Assembly: GCF_026672275.1 (NCBI RefSeq) | Contig: NZ_JANQCD010000028.1 | Location: 1 to 64,000, forward strand | DNA length: 64,000 bases | Reading direction: 5' to 3' | From: Marinifilum sp. D737 | Lineage (GTDB): Bacteria; Bacteroidota; Bacteroidia; Bacteroidales; Marinifilaceae | Shown here: piece after piece, positions 15,422 to 26,300 of the stretch | Position numbering within the stretch: the stretch's first letter is position 1 | Layout of the letters: each line of letters begins with the position of its first letter | Translations under genes and position numbers: made by a program | Notes under the pieces: model-generated | The model's database searches: none | What the model saw: the letters and a program-made list of their open reading frames with translations, nothing else | Told to the model about the DNA's origin: nothing

Positions 15422-16867
15422 TTATTTATTCGCATTTAAATACGCTTGATACTCATCCCATAACGATTGAGTAGATTGATCAAAGATTTTATTGGTAGCT
15501 GCATCCCAAGACCAAGGAATAATAGTTTTTGCTGTTTGGTTCATTTTGTATACAAAATCAGGATCTTTTGTATGTAACCAATCGATGAAAAAAGCTGTTG
15601 TTTTGTAACCATCATTCCAATGACCACCAACTTTTCTGTACTCGTAGCTGGAATATCCTGCTTTTAATCGAACATAGTCAGCTATTCCTTCTAAAAAACC
15701 GAAAAAATCAGATCCTCCGGCATAAGCTCCTGCTCCTTTTGGTGAATACTGATAGCCATGAGCTAATTCATGATACAAAACACCTACAATCTCATCTACC
15801 AAATCCTTATTGCTCATTTCTCCTTTTTTATTTTTCAGGTACAATGAGCTAAAGAAGATATTGATATGTGGTGGATTCCCTCCTTTTGCCGATATGGTTT
15901 CTAAATCCTCAATTGAATAATCTAAAACATTTAAAACATCAATTTCATCAACACTTCTGTACAAAATCTTACAAACATTTAAACAAACAGTATTGATTAA
16001 TTCTTTAGGGTTTGGAACCAATTCTGTGTACAAATCACCATTTCCTCCTAATGTTTTATTTACGAAGTTAATTTTAGGATAAGAGAATTGATTCCAGGCA
16101 CCTACGCGTTTAACATTCACATAATCGTTTAAGATTATAGTGTCTTTCAGTCCCTTATTCTCGGCTATTAACTGCACAGGATATTTCCCAAAACTTTCGT
16201 ATTTCACTTTTGGATTTCTTGCTGTACTTGTTTCTGGCTTTCCTCCTTTAAAATACCAATGGTAAGCATCAGCCTGCACAGACAAATTGTTAAACTCAAC
16301 CAATCCTTTTGTAAAAAAGGCTCTGTTTTCTGCTTTAAACAAAGCTATTGGAGTATTATCATTACTATCCCAGGCAGCCAATAATTCAACTTCGGAAAGT
16401 TGCAAAATATCGTTTCCATTACTTTCCAATTGCAAACGATAATATTTATAGTTTTCATTTGCAGATACAGGAAAGCTTAGCTTTTGATTACGCCCAGAAA
16501 ACTGTAAATCTTTTTGCCTATCAATTTCTTGCCACGTTTTCTTATCATTACTAGCTTCTAAAACGCAAATCATCGGATCACGTTCCTCAGCATCGCCTCC
16601 CGAAACCAACGAATAGGAACTTAACTTGCATTTTTTTAAAGTGGTAAATTGAATGCTGGCACTGCTATTAAATGTTAAATATTTCGAATAAATATCTCCA
16701 TCAATCAACTTACTAACCTCTTCACCAACAGGAGAATCACCTCTATCAGAAATTACTTTACACTTGTAATTTGCTACATTTACAGGAGTGGTTTCCTGCA
16801 AATTACAAGACATAAGTAGTGCTGTTACACATGCTAACAGCATGTGTTTACTTGTGTTTTTTATCAT
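15422..16867 (-). CDS. Secreted BSP-family metallopeptidase-like lipoprotein, order F5/8C-PKD-BSP
   Basis: A 481-aa lipoprotein (lipobox LMSC). It carries one discoidin domain first (about 30-170, DGDIYSKYLTFNSS...LSEVELLA), then PKD (about 172-255) and the BSP domain at the C-terminus (about 258-481). The zincin motif is HELAHGYQYSP followed by FLEGIADYVRLKAGY. Its BSP half is highly similar to that of the downstream gene (ISAKGG, PHI(K/N)I, FFIDWLHTKDPDF, IPWSWDAA), so the pair arose by duplication with domain shuffling. The gap of 50 nt and same direction place it in the PUL operon. Likely role: peptidase acting on mannosylated protein; untested. Confidence 0.8.
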   Translation of the reverse strand: MIKNTSKHMLLACVTALLMSCNLQETTPVNVANYKCKVISDRGDSPVGEEVSKLIDGDIYSKYLTFNSSASIQFTTLKKCKLSSYSLVSGGDAEERDPMICVLEASNDKKTWQEIDRQKDLQFSGRNQKLSFPVSANENYKYYRLQLESNGNDILQLSEVELLAAWDSNDNTPIALFKAENRAFFTKGLVEFNNLSVQADAYHWYFKGGKPETSTARNPKVKYESFGKYPVQLIAENKGLKDTIILNDYVNVKRVGAWNQFSYPKINFVNKTLGGNGDLYTELVPNPKELINTVCLNVCKILYRSVDEIDVLNVLDYSIEDLETISAKGGNPPHINIFFSSLYLKNKKGEMSNKDLVDEIVGVLYHELAHGYQYSPKGAGAYAGGSDFFGFLEGIADYVRLKAGYSSYEYRKVGGHWNDGYKTTAFFIDWLHTKDPDFVYKMNQTAKTIIPWSWDAATNKIFDQSTQSLWDEYQAYLNANK

Positions 16868-16906
16868 GTTTATTTTATTTCGCTTACTGTTATTTTTAAG
16901 TGATTT

Positions 16907-16952
16907 AAAAAGGGTTTTCTATAGCCAAAAGCCAGGCTTCCGGCCATAGAAA
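16907..16952 (-). terminator. Hairpin between the 779-aa GH92 gene and the BSP-like genes
   Basis: TTTCTATAGCC (16916-16926) pairs with GGCCATAGAAA (16942-16952) with one mismatch. The leftward strand then runs into TTTTTAAA. It probably acts as a partial terminator or mRNA-stabilising hairpin inside the PUL. Confidence 0.5.
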
Positions 16953-16964
16953 TTCACATTAAAA

Positions 16965-19304
16965 TTATTTTGTAGTAGAATAAGGATAAGAGTCCTTTGA
17001 AATTCCGCGCTTTTTATTTGGACGACTGCTCATTTCGAATAACAACTCTCCTCCATTTACAATATCAGTATGGTTCACATAGTTTTTATCCCACTTTTTA
17101 CCATTTAATTTTACCGATTTGATATAAATATTCTTCGATGAGTAATTTTTAGTTTTTATGGTAAACTGTTTGCCATTTTCCAAATTTAGAACTGCCTGAT
17201 CAACCGAAGGTGCTCCAATTGCATACTGACCAGAACCAGGACAAACAGGGTAGAATCCTAAAGATGAAAAAATATACCAGGCCGACATTTGTCCACAATC
17301 ATCGTTGCCACACAAACCATCAGGTTTGTTCAGGTACTTGGTTTTCATTATCTGATTGATTCGCTCTTGAGTTTTCCATGGCTTTCCTGCCCAATTGTAC
17401 ATGTAAGCAACATGATGACTAGGTTCGTTTCCGTGTACATATCCACCCATAATCCCCTCACGGGTAATGTCCTCGTTGTGCTCAAAATATTTGTCTGGAA
17501 TATGCATGGTAAAAAGCGAATCCAAATGATTTGAAAAACGCTTCTCACCACCCATTTTGCTAACCAAACCACTAACATTCTGAGGAACATATAAGGAATA
17601 GTTCCAAGAATTTCCTTCGATAAAACCAGCTGCATGAGTATCCAAAGGATCGAATGGACTTACCCACTCTCCTGCCTTGCTTTTGGCTCGTACATAGCCT
17701 GTTTTATCATCAAATAAATTTCTCCAATTTTCCGATCGCTGTATGTATTCTTTTGCAATAGCATCTTTTCCCATTGCTTTCGCCAATTGTGCAATTGTGT
17801 AATCATCGTATGAATACTCTAGTGTGATAGATGCTCCCACTCTGTTTGTTTCGTGAGGCACATACCCATAACTTAGGTAATCACCAATACCATCGTATTT
17901 TTTATAATTTGCACTTGATAAGCAAGCCTCTAAAGCTCTTTCTTTATCAACACCTTCCAACCCATTTACCAAAGCATCGGCAATTACAGGTACTGCATGA
18001 TAACCAATCATACACCAATTTTCGTTACCAAAATGGCTCCAAATAGGAAGAATTTTATGAACACTTTGATCGTAATGTGCCAACATGGAATTGATCATAT
18101 CAGCCGAACGTTTTGGCTGTATCAGCGAAAGCAAAGGATGTTGTGCCCTGTAGGTATCCCACAAAGAAAAAACAGTATAGTTTGTAAAACCTTCAGCCTG
18201 ATGAATGTTGTGATCTAAACCTCTGTATTTTCCATCCACATCCATGTATTCAACAGGATTGATGAATGAATGGTATAAGGAAGTATAGAAAGTAACTTTT
18301 TTCTCTTCAGACGCCGCCACTTGCACACGACTTAGTTGCTTTTGCCATTCTGCTTTGGTAGCCTTTCTAACTTTGTCAAAATCGAAATGAGGAACTTCTG
18401 CTTTCAAGTTTTTTAATGCTCCTTCAGTACTCACTGCTGACAAGGCAAATTTTACTTTTATCTTCTCATTTTCCTTAGTAGAAAAATCAAAATTCGCAGT
18501 TAATGCTTTTCCGGCCATTTCAGGAAAATTATCCGTTTCGTCGAATTTGCGCCAAAAACCATTGTACACCACTTTTTCATTATTACGACATCCGTAATTT
18601 TTAATAGGCTTAGAAAAAGTCATGGCAAAATATTGATAATTAGATCTTGCCCAACCTCTTGTTATTCGATAACCTGTTACCAAAGTATCATTTTCAACAC
18701 GAATGGTAGACCACAAAACCTTGCCATCGTAATTATAAATTCCATGAGTTAAATCAAGAATAATATGAGCATTATCAGTAGCAGGAAAAGTATACTGATG
18801 AAACCCTACACGCTGCGTGGCTGTTAATTCAGCTTTCACCTTATAATCATCCAATTCAACTGTATAATATCCAGGCTCTGCCTTTTCCGTCTCTTTTCGA
18901 AATAAGGATCGATAACCCTTGCTGGTATTTTCGATTGTTCCTGGATTGTAATTTACCTTCCCAACTGTTGGCATAATTAGGAAATCACCTAAATCGGAAT
19001 GTCCTGTTCCACTTAAATGTGTGTGGCTGAAACCAACGATTGATTTGTCCTGATATTGATATCCGGCACAGTAACGATAAACTTCTTTATTGTACTTTCC
19101 TTCGTGAATAAACTGTACACTATCTGTATCGGGACTCAACTGAACCATTCCGAATGGAGCACAAGCCCCTGGAAATGTGTGTCCCATTTCTTCGGTTCCA
19201 ATAAATGGATCTACATACTTTGTTAAATCAGTATCCTGGGCAAATGCTCCTCTTCCAAGAACAAGAAAGAAACAGCTACTTATGGCAAAAATAATTGATC
19301 TCAT
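16965..19304 (-). CDS. GH92 alpha-mannosidase
   Basis: A 779-aa GH92 enzyme with a cleavable signal peptide (IIFAISSCFFLVLGRGAFAQ) rather than a plain lipobox, so probably periplasmic. It has the family start YVDPFIGTEEMGHTFPGA, the loop CAGYQYQDKSIVGFSHTHLSG, the active-site GNEPSHH near residue 624, and CGNDDCGQMSAWYIF. Length is the usual two-domain core without accessory modules. It follows the other core-length GH92 by 63 nt and shares its architecture, so the two probably split linkage specificity on a branched mannose glycan. Confidence 0.93.
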   Translation of the reverse strand: MRSIIFAISSCFFLVLGRGAFAQDTDLTKYVDPFIGTEEMGHTFPGACAPFGMVQLSPDTDSVQFIHEGKYNKEVYRYCAGYQYQDKSIVGFSHTHLSGTGHSDLGDFLIMPTVGKVNYNPGTIENTSKGYRSLFRKETEKAEPGYYTVELDDYKVKAELTATQRVGFHQYTFPATDNAHIILDLTHGIYNYDGKVLWSTIRVENDTLVTGYRITRGWARSNYQYFAMTFSKPIKNYGCRNNEKVVYNGFWRKFDETDNFPEMAGKALTANFDFSTKENEKIKVKFALSAVSTEGALKNLKAEVPHFDFDKVRKATKAEWQKQLSRVQVAASEEKKVTFYTSLYHSFINPVEYMDVDGKYRGLDHNIHQAEGFTNYTVFSLWDTYRAQHPLLSLIQPKRSADMINSMLAHYDQSVHKILPIWSHFGNENWCMIGYHAVPVIADALVNGLEGVDKERALEACLSSANYKKYDGIGDYLSYGYVPHETNRVGASITLEYSYDDYTIAQLAKAMGKDAIAKEYIQRSENWRNLFDDKTGYVRAKSKAGEWVSPFDPLDTHAAGFIEGNSWNYSLYVPQNVSGLVSKMGGEKRFSNHLDSLFTMHIPDKYFEHNEDITREGIMGGYVHGNEPSHHVAYMYNWAGKPWKTQERINQIMKTKYLNKPDGLCGNDDCGQMSAWYIFSSLGFYPVCPGSGQYAIGAPSVDQAVLNLENGKQFTIKTKNYSSKNIYIKSVKLNGKKWDKNYVNHTDIVNGGELLFEMSSRPNKKRGISKDSYPYSTTK

Positions 19305-19367
19305 AAATCTGTATTTTAGTAATTTGTTACTAATTTATAAAAATACTTTTGTCTGGCTTAAAGCCGA

Positions 19368-21689
19368 TTACTTCTCTTCAATACCATCAGAGAATGAAGG
19401 AGGGCAAGCTGATTTTGATGATGCAAAGCCTTTATTCATAACATCACCTAAAACAAACTCTATTTTCCCTCCATCCACAATATCTGAATAACTAAACCAA
19501 GCTTTGTTCCAATCAATACCATTTATTTTTACCGATTGGATATAAATATTTTTCTCTGAAAAATTCTTAGCAATAACTTCTATTGCATTACCATTGCTCA
19601 TATACATTTTGACATATGGTAAAGCTGGAGAAGTGATTATGTATTGATCGCTACCGGGACAAACAGGATAGAAACCCATAGCATTAAAAATATACCAGGC
19701 CGACATTTGTCCACAATCATCGTTTCCACATAAAGAACCAGGCGTATTACCATACTGAGTAGCAATAATCTTACGCGTTAGCTCCTGTGTTTTCCACGCC
19801 TGTCCGGCGTAAGAATACAAATGACTGATGTGATGGCTCGGTTCGTTTCCATGCCAGTAATCTCCAATTCTACCGTGAATATCATCTACTCCTATATAAT
19901 CTTTACCCTCTTTATTGGCAAAAACAGCATCCAATTTCTGAGTAAACTCCTGATTTCCACCATAGCAGTTAATTAATCCCTGAACATCATGAGGAACTGT
20001 CCATGTGTACTGCCAGGTAGTACCCTCTGTAAAAGCACCCAAGTGTTTGAAAAAATGAGGATCAAAATCTGGCATCCAATTGCCTTTACTGTCTTTAGGT
20101 CGCATCCAGCCAATATTAGAATCGAAAAGATTTTTGTAAGCCCTTGCTCGTTTCGAAAATCGCTGAGCATCTTCAGTTTTACCCATTGCCTTAGCCATAC
20201 GAGCAATGCAATAATCGTCGTAAGCATATTCAAGGGTTTTCGATACCGATTCATTTTCTATATCGTAAGGTACATAACCTAATTTTTCGTATTCTTTTGT
20301 TGCATCGTATTCGGGATGAGTTGCCGAGTGAACACATGCTTGATAGGCCAAATCCCAATCTACACCTTTTACTCCTTTAAAGTAAGCATCAACGATTACA
20401 GGCACAGCATGATAACCAATCATACACCAGGTTTCATTATTCCAAAAAGACCATATTGGCAACAATTTATCCGGGCTTTGTTTGTAATGCTCCAACATAG
20501 AATTAATCATATTGGCATTTCTATCGGCCTGTGTTAAGCAAAACAAGGGATGCGTTGCACGATAAGTATCCCACAAAGAAAATACGGTATAATTGTCAAA
20601 TCCTTCTGCTTTATGAATATTCTGATCAAAACCTCGATAAGAACGGTCTACGTCAAAATAGGTATTGGGTGCCATAAATGAATGATATACGGCTGTATAA
20701 AAAGTTTCTTTTTGTTCTTTGCTTCCTTCTACTTCGAATTTAGCCAATTCGTTTTTCCAAAGGGCTTTTCCTTCGGATTTAATTTTTTCAAAATCCCAAT
20801 GAGGAATTTCTGTATCTAAGTTTTTCATGGCATTTGCAGTACTTACTGCCGAAATACCCACTTTTACCATAATTTGTTCCGCTTCTTTTGTAAAATAATC
20901 GGCAACAAACTGAATGTCGGGGCCAGCTGACTCTACACTACTTCTAAATCGGTAGGTTTTATATGAGTCGTATTTTTCTTCCTTTTTGTTCGAAAAAATA
21001 CGAGTAGCATCGAAAGGTCGGGAAAATTTAGCAGCAAAATAAACATAGCGTTCTTTCGCCCAGCCTTTTACCTGATGCATCCCAGTAATGGTATTGTCAT
21101 CCTCAACTCTAACATTCGACCAAATTACCTTATGACGCAATACATGACTCAAATCCAAAACGATATGTGCACTATCTGATTTTGGAAAAGTAAAACGCAT
21201 TAATCCAGCTCTATTACTAGCTGTTAATTCCGCTTTAATTTGGTAGTCATCCAACAAAACAGAGTAATAATTGGCCTCAGCAATCTCATTTTCATGAGAA
21301 AAGCTTGACAAATATCCAGGTTCTGATAAATCTTTTTTCCCTTCGTTAATGTACAATTTACCTGTTGTAGGCATAAATAAAATATCACCTAAATCAGGAA
21401 TTCCTGTTCCATGCAAATGAGTCATGGAAAAACCATAAATGGTACTATCAGAATATTCGTAACCCGAGGCAGCTCCCCAGTCCCATTTTTCAGTATCCGG
21501 ACTTAACTGAACCATTCCGAAAGGAACCTGAGCACCAGGGTAAGTATTTCCTTCGCCTAAAGTACCCACCAAAGGTTTTACAAATTTTGTGTAATCTCCC
21601 CCACTTTTAAGATTTCCATTTTTTTTTGCTGAGCATGCTTGTAAAAGCGAAGCTGAAAAAATGAAAACTCCTAACAATAATTTATTCAT
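19368..21689 (-). CDS. GH92 alpha-mannosidase (lipoprotein)
   Basis: A 773-aa GH92 enzyme with a lipoprotein signal (lipobox LQAC). The core motifs are present: FVKPLVGTLGEGNTYPGA at the N-terminus, GFSMTHLHGTG, GNEPSHHISHLY near residue 613, and CGNDDCGQMSAWYIFNAMG. It is the first enzyme gene after susD, separated from it by a hairpin. First position behind SusCD suggests an abundant enzyme. Linkage specificity is not readable. Confidence 0.93.
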   Translation of the reverse strand: MNKLLLGVFIFSASLLQACSAKKNGNLKSGGDYTKFVKPLVGTLGEGNTYPGAQVPFGMVQLSPDTEKWDWGAASGYEYSDSTIYGFSMTHLHGTGIPDLGDILFMPTTGKLYINEGKKDLSEPGYLSSFSHENEIAEANYYSVLLDDYQIKAELTASNRAGLMRFTFPKSDSAHIVLDLSHVLRHKVIWSNVRVEDDNTITGMHQVKGWAKERYVYFAAKFSRPFDATRIFSNKKEEKYDSYKTYRFRSSVESAGPDIQFVADYFTKEAEQIMVKVGISAVSTANAMKNLDTEIPHWDFEKIKSEGKALWKNELAKFEVEGSKEQKETFYTAVYHSFMAPNTYFDVDRSYRGFDQNIHKAEGFDNYTVFSLWDTYRATHPLFCLTQADRNANMINSMLEHYKQSPDKLLPIWSFWNNETWCMIGYHAVPVIVDAYFKGVKGVDWDLAYQACVHSATHPEYDATKEYEKLGYVPYDIENESVSKTLEYAYDDYCIARMAKAMGKTEDAQRFSKRARAYKNLFDSNIGWMRPKDSKGNWMPDFDPHFFKHLGAFTEGTTWQYTWTVPHDVQGLINCYGGNQEFTQKLDAVFANKEGKDYIGVDDIHGRIGDYWHGNEPSHHISHLYSYAGQAWKTQELTRKIIATQYGNTPGSLCGNDDCGQMSAWYIFNAMGFYPVCPGSDQYIITSPALPYVKMYMSNGNAIEVIAKNFSEKNIYIQSVKINGIDWNKAWFSYSDIVDGGKIEFVLGDVMNKGFASSKSACPPSFSDGIEEK

Positions 21690-21742
21690 GCTTTTCTATT
21701 TTCTGTTAACTACAACCATTTAGGCAGCTAAAACCTTATTAG

Positions 21743-21771
21743 TTGAACTGGGCAACCAGTGCCCAGCTCAA
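21743..21771 (-). terminator. Intercistronic hairpin behind susD
   Basis: CTGGGC (21748-21753) pairs with GCCCAG (21761-21766), extended by TTGA/TCAA on both sides with one mismatch. There is no long T-tract, so partial termination or 3'-end stabilisation of the susCD message is more likely than a full stop. Confidence 0.5.
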
Positions 21772-21780
21772 ATTTCTTAA

Positions 21781-23313
21781 TTAATAACCGTCGTTTTGTT
21801 TCAGGTTGGTATTGATATCTCTCTGAGTTTGTGGTATTGGAAATAGAATTCTTGTAGCTTCACTAGTTGATTCTTTTTCCCAACGAGGCTGTAAATATTT
21901 TCCAAATCGAATTAAATCGGTTCTACGGTGTCCTTCGTAAGCAAACTCTCTACCACGCTCTGCCAATAACTCATCTAAAGTTAAGGTAGTTGTAGTGTAT
22001 TTGTTTTCTTCGATTTTATCTCCAAATGCACGTTCTCTCACTTCATTTACCAAATCAACCGCAGTTTGATCTGCTTGTCCGTTGTTTTGACGCATAATTG
22101 CTTCTGCTTTGTTCATAAGTACCTCTGCATAACGAATTAAAACAATATCGTACTCTTGATTCCAGTTTAAACCTGCAATAGCCTCATATTTTTTACAACG
22201 TGCTCCTTCAAACAAACCTTCACTATGGAAAGTTGTTACCTCTTTAGAATAAACAAGCTGTCCACTACCCGGGTTTCCAGCTTCAATATATACAGGAGTT
22301 CCATCTGCATAAAACTGAGGACCAACTGCAAATTGTTTTTTACGAGTATCATCATCACCATAAGAATCATAAAAACCCTCTTGTGTGATAATTCCGTTCC
22401 ATCCACCTGCATCTACGTGATTGCTCCAGTAACAAGTAAGTGCGTGCAAAGGTGCTGACATAGAAGATCCCCCTTTTTGGGTAAGTACCTGAATGTTTTC
22501 TTTTGATAAATTATTATCTTTTGAGAAAGCACTTAAATAGTCTGCCTCTAACTCGAAAAAATTAGAAGAAATAACAGCATCACACATTTTTATGGCATCC
22601 TCGTACTTATCGACGCCAATATAAGTTTTGGCATTTAGATACAAACGAGATAGTAAAGCTTCAACACTTTGCTGACTAAAAAATCCTTGAGCATAAGGTT
22701 CGAAAGCAGTTGGTAAACTTTCCTTAATAGCTAAAAATTCTGTTTCTATAAATTCGAATACTTCCTGTGCTGATTTTGTTTCTGGATAGTAAGGATCTCC
22801 TACTTTGGTTACAATCGGAATATTTCTCCAAAAATCGAGACCAATCATGTGCATGTATGCTCTGTAAGCTCGCAATTGTGCCTGCATCTCAGATTTAGGA
22901 ATGGATACTCCCATTTCTTCAAAATCCTTTTCTTCTATCCCCTCAAGAACAGCATTGGCAAAACCAACACCTTCCCAAACCGTATTCCATGATGATTCTA
23001 TTTCGCCGTGGCGAGTACCCCAGGTATGCTTGTGCAATTCAGACCAAAGAGCATTATCATAACCATGATTTTCTGATGTTTTGGTTGTCCATGCTGCCAT
23101 ATCAGTACCTAAAGTTCTCAACTTTAAATAGTAATAGGTATCACAGAAAAGCAAATGTGACCAAGGACGCATATAAGCACCTTCAATTTCCTCAGCTGAA
23201 GTATAAAAATTAGTAGTTAAATTACTACTGTACACTTTCTCATCTAATTCGGAACAAGAGTACTGCATTAACAATGCCAGAACTCCTACTATAAATAATG
23301 ATATTTTTTTCAT
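21781..23313 (-). CDS. SusD-family glycan-binding lipoprotein (mannose PUL)
   Basis: A 510-aa SusD/RagB outer-membrane lipoprotein (signal peptide ending in the lipobox YSC). The N-terminal TPR-like helices (RAYRAYMHMIGLDFWRNIPIVT) and the C-terminal IRYAEVLMNKAEAIMR and EFAYEGHRRTDLIRFGKY motifs are typical. SusD caps the SusC barrel and binds the glycan before import. It starts 17 nt after the susC stop, so the two are co-translated. Distance and co-orientation with three GH92 genes indicate a mannose-rich glycan ligand. Confidence 0.95.
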   Translation of the reverse strand: MKKISLFIVGVLALLMQYSCSELDEKVYSSNLTTNFYTSAEEIEGAYMRPWSHLLFCDTYYYLKLRTLGTDMAAWTTKTSENHGYDNALWSELHKHTWGTRHGEIESSWNTVWEGVGFANAVLEGIEEKDFEEMGVSIPKSEMQAQLRAYRAYMHMIGLDFWRNIPIVTKVGDPYYPETKSAQEVFEFIETEFLAIKESLPTAFEPYAQGFFSQQSVEALLSRLYLNAKTYIGVDKYEDAIKMCDAVISSNFFELEADYLSAFSKDNNLSKENIQVLTQKGGSSMSAPLHALTCYWSNHVDAGGWNGIITQEGFYDSYGDDDTRKKQFAVGPQFYADGTPVYIEAGNPGSGQLVYSKEVTTFHSEGLFEGARCKKYEAIAGLNWNQEYDIVLIRYAEVLMNKAEAIMRQNNGQADQTAVDLVNEVRERAFGDKIEENKYTTTTLTLDELLAERGREFAYEGHRRTDLIRFGKYLQPRWEKESTSEATRILFPIPQTQRDINTNLKQNDGY

Positions 23314-23330
23314 TCTATAATCTCCTCCAA

Positions 23331-26300
23331 TTAAAATTTAACAACAGCGCCAATTGTAAATGTGCGTGTTACAGGGTAAAAATTCAAATTATCAAATCCT
23401 GGGGTAATACCAGAATGGCCTCCAAGTTCAGGTGATAATCCTGAGTAATTAGTGAAAGTATGCACATTGCTGCATGAAACATATAATTTTGCATAGGAGA
23501 CATTCTTCCATTTGCTTGTATCAAAAGTATATCCTAAGGAAATATTCTGAATTTTTAAATAATCTCCATCCTCTAAATAGTAATCTGAATATTGAGAAGG
23601 GGCACGTAGTGGGCTTGATAAAGCAGATGTATAAATATTACTTTGAGGAAATTTATCAAGATTCTCCATATAAATTCTACCAACGTTAAGCACTTGATAA
23701 TCGAAAGCACCACGCATAAAAATCTCCAAATCGAATCTTTTGTATTCCAAACTATTGGTTAAACCAACAAAATAATTAGGCATTCCATTACCAATTACTT
23801 CTTTATCGGTATCAGCATGGTAACCTTCAACTTCATCATTAAGATCTTTAAATACCCATCCACCATTTTCATCGAACTTATCGAAACGAGGGCCATAAAA
23901 ATCACCAATAGATCCACCTTCTTTTACTCTGTAGGCACTACCTAAACCATTACCTGGCAAATCTCCGGCATAAAAAGGAACAGGTTCTTCATCGGCATTC
24001 GATAGTTTCTCAACCTCGTTTACATTATAAGAAACATTAAAGTTAGCGTTCCATTTTACTTCTGTATCTTGAAGAATTTTAGCATTTATACTTAGCTCAA
24101 TACCCTTTGAAGAAATCTCACCAATATTACTAACAATGGTAGGTTTAATTAAAGAAGGAACAGGAGCCGCTGCGCTATACAACATATCATCCGTTTTTCT
24201 TGAGTACAAATCTACACTACCATCAAAACGATTTTTTGCAAGAGCATAATCAAAACCAATATTGTATTCCTTTTTGCGCTCCCATTTCAAATCAGGATTT
24301 GGATTTTTTTCTAAAGCGTATGCACTTACCACATTTCCATTGAACACATAAGGCAAGCCTTCCTGAACAACCGTTGATAATGAATTATATGGGCCTGTAG
24401 CTGGGTTACCTGTTTCTCCATATCCTACACGCAATTTCAGATAATTAACAAATGATAGTTTTTCCATAAAATCTTCATCAGATATGGTCCAACCTGCAGA
24501 TACTCCATAAAAATTACCCCATTTATTATTTTCTCCAAAAATAGAGCTACCCTCTCTGTTGTAACTAACTGTTAATGCATATTTATCATCATAAGTATAC
24601 ACTAAACGTCCTCTCCAGGATTCAAGGGTTTTCTCGCTTCTTCCACTTCCCATACTTGCAGGTCCATTCAAATCCTGAACTCCATCATCATTAACAGGAT
24701 TTGTTAATTTAAGTCCTGAACCAATTGAATGCCATAGAAATTTATCGTTTACAAAGCCCGAGTTACTCATAGAGTAGGTATACCAGGTATCTTCTTCGTG
24801 AGTATAGTTGGCCATTACATTAAAATCGTGCTTATCGAACCTTTTTCTGTAATTGATATTTCCCTCGTAGGTATATTTATAGCTATAAAAAGATGAGGTA
24901 CTTGCAACACCCTTAATATCATCTTTTGCTAAATTTTCATTTTTCGATGAAGTATAAGATCCTGAATTTGCATCTTCAACTTTCCAGGCAGCTCTACCTC
25001 CAACTGTTAATCCTTTTACTACTTCGAACTCAGCAAAAACATTCGCTAATAAAACTTTCTTAATATTCTCGGTAGAGTAATTTAGTATATTTCCAATTGG
25101 ATTATCTACACCAAATTCCTGGAAGGTTGCAAATTCTCCATTTTCTTCATAAACTGGTCTGGTAGGATTAAACTTTGCAACAGAACCAAAAGCTCCATAA
25201 TCTGCCAATCTGTATTTTGCTTGTGAAGCAGATAAACTCAAACGCACATTTAATCGATCGTTAATTGCTTTGTGGTTGATATTAATACGACCACTTAAGT
25301 TTTTCTTAAAAGATTCTAATGCAACACCTTTATTGTCCATATAATTAATAGATGCGCGATAATTCGAATTTTTATTTCCTGCACTAAATGCGATATTATG
25401 AACCGTGTTGTGATTAGACTGTAGCATTTCGTCGTACCAATCGGTAGAAGCATCTCCTGTTGCAACACCCATCTTATTTCCTAAAGCTCGAAACTCATCA
25501 GCAGTTAAAACATCAGGTCTTTTGCTAATCTGATCAAATGCGTAATAACCAGAATATTCAACTGTTGGTTTTGATTCTTTCCCCTCTTTGGTAGTAATTA
25601 AAATCACACCATTAGTACCTCTGGATCCATAAATTGCAGCAGCAGAACCATCCTTCAAAATTGAAAAAGTAGCAATATCCTCAGGAGCAACAATATCTAA
25701 AGATCCAACGGCAACACCATCAACAATGATTAGTGGCGATTGACCTCCTGTAGAAGTTACCCCACGAATTAAAATGTCTGGACTAGCATTAGGATCTGAT
25801 CCTTTAGGAGTAGACACTGTTAAACCAGCTACACGACCTTGAATTTGCTGTACCGGAGAAGAAGCAGTTACCTTAGCAATATCATCAGTATCAACAGTAG
25901 CTACAGAACTGGTAATTTGTTTTCTTTGAACAGCACCATAACCAATTACCACAACTTCCTCCAAACCTTGTGTGTCGTCTTGAAGTGTAATATCGAAGCT
26001 TGTAGCAGCAGATACTATAACTCTCTGCGAAGTCATACCTATAAAAGAGTACAGTATAACCTGGTTCGACTCTACGTTATCGATTTCGTAATTCCCATCA
26101 AAATCAGTTACACCACCACGCGTAGTTCCTTCGATAACAACACTAACTCCTGGTAATGGTAATCCCTTAGAATCGATTACCTTACCCGAAATTTTCCTTT
26201 TTTCTTGATTGTTTTGCTGAAGAGGCGAAATAACAATGTCCGTATCTACAAGCTTGAATGTTAAGTTTGTACCTTTTAGTACTCGATTTAAAATTTCCTC

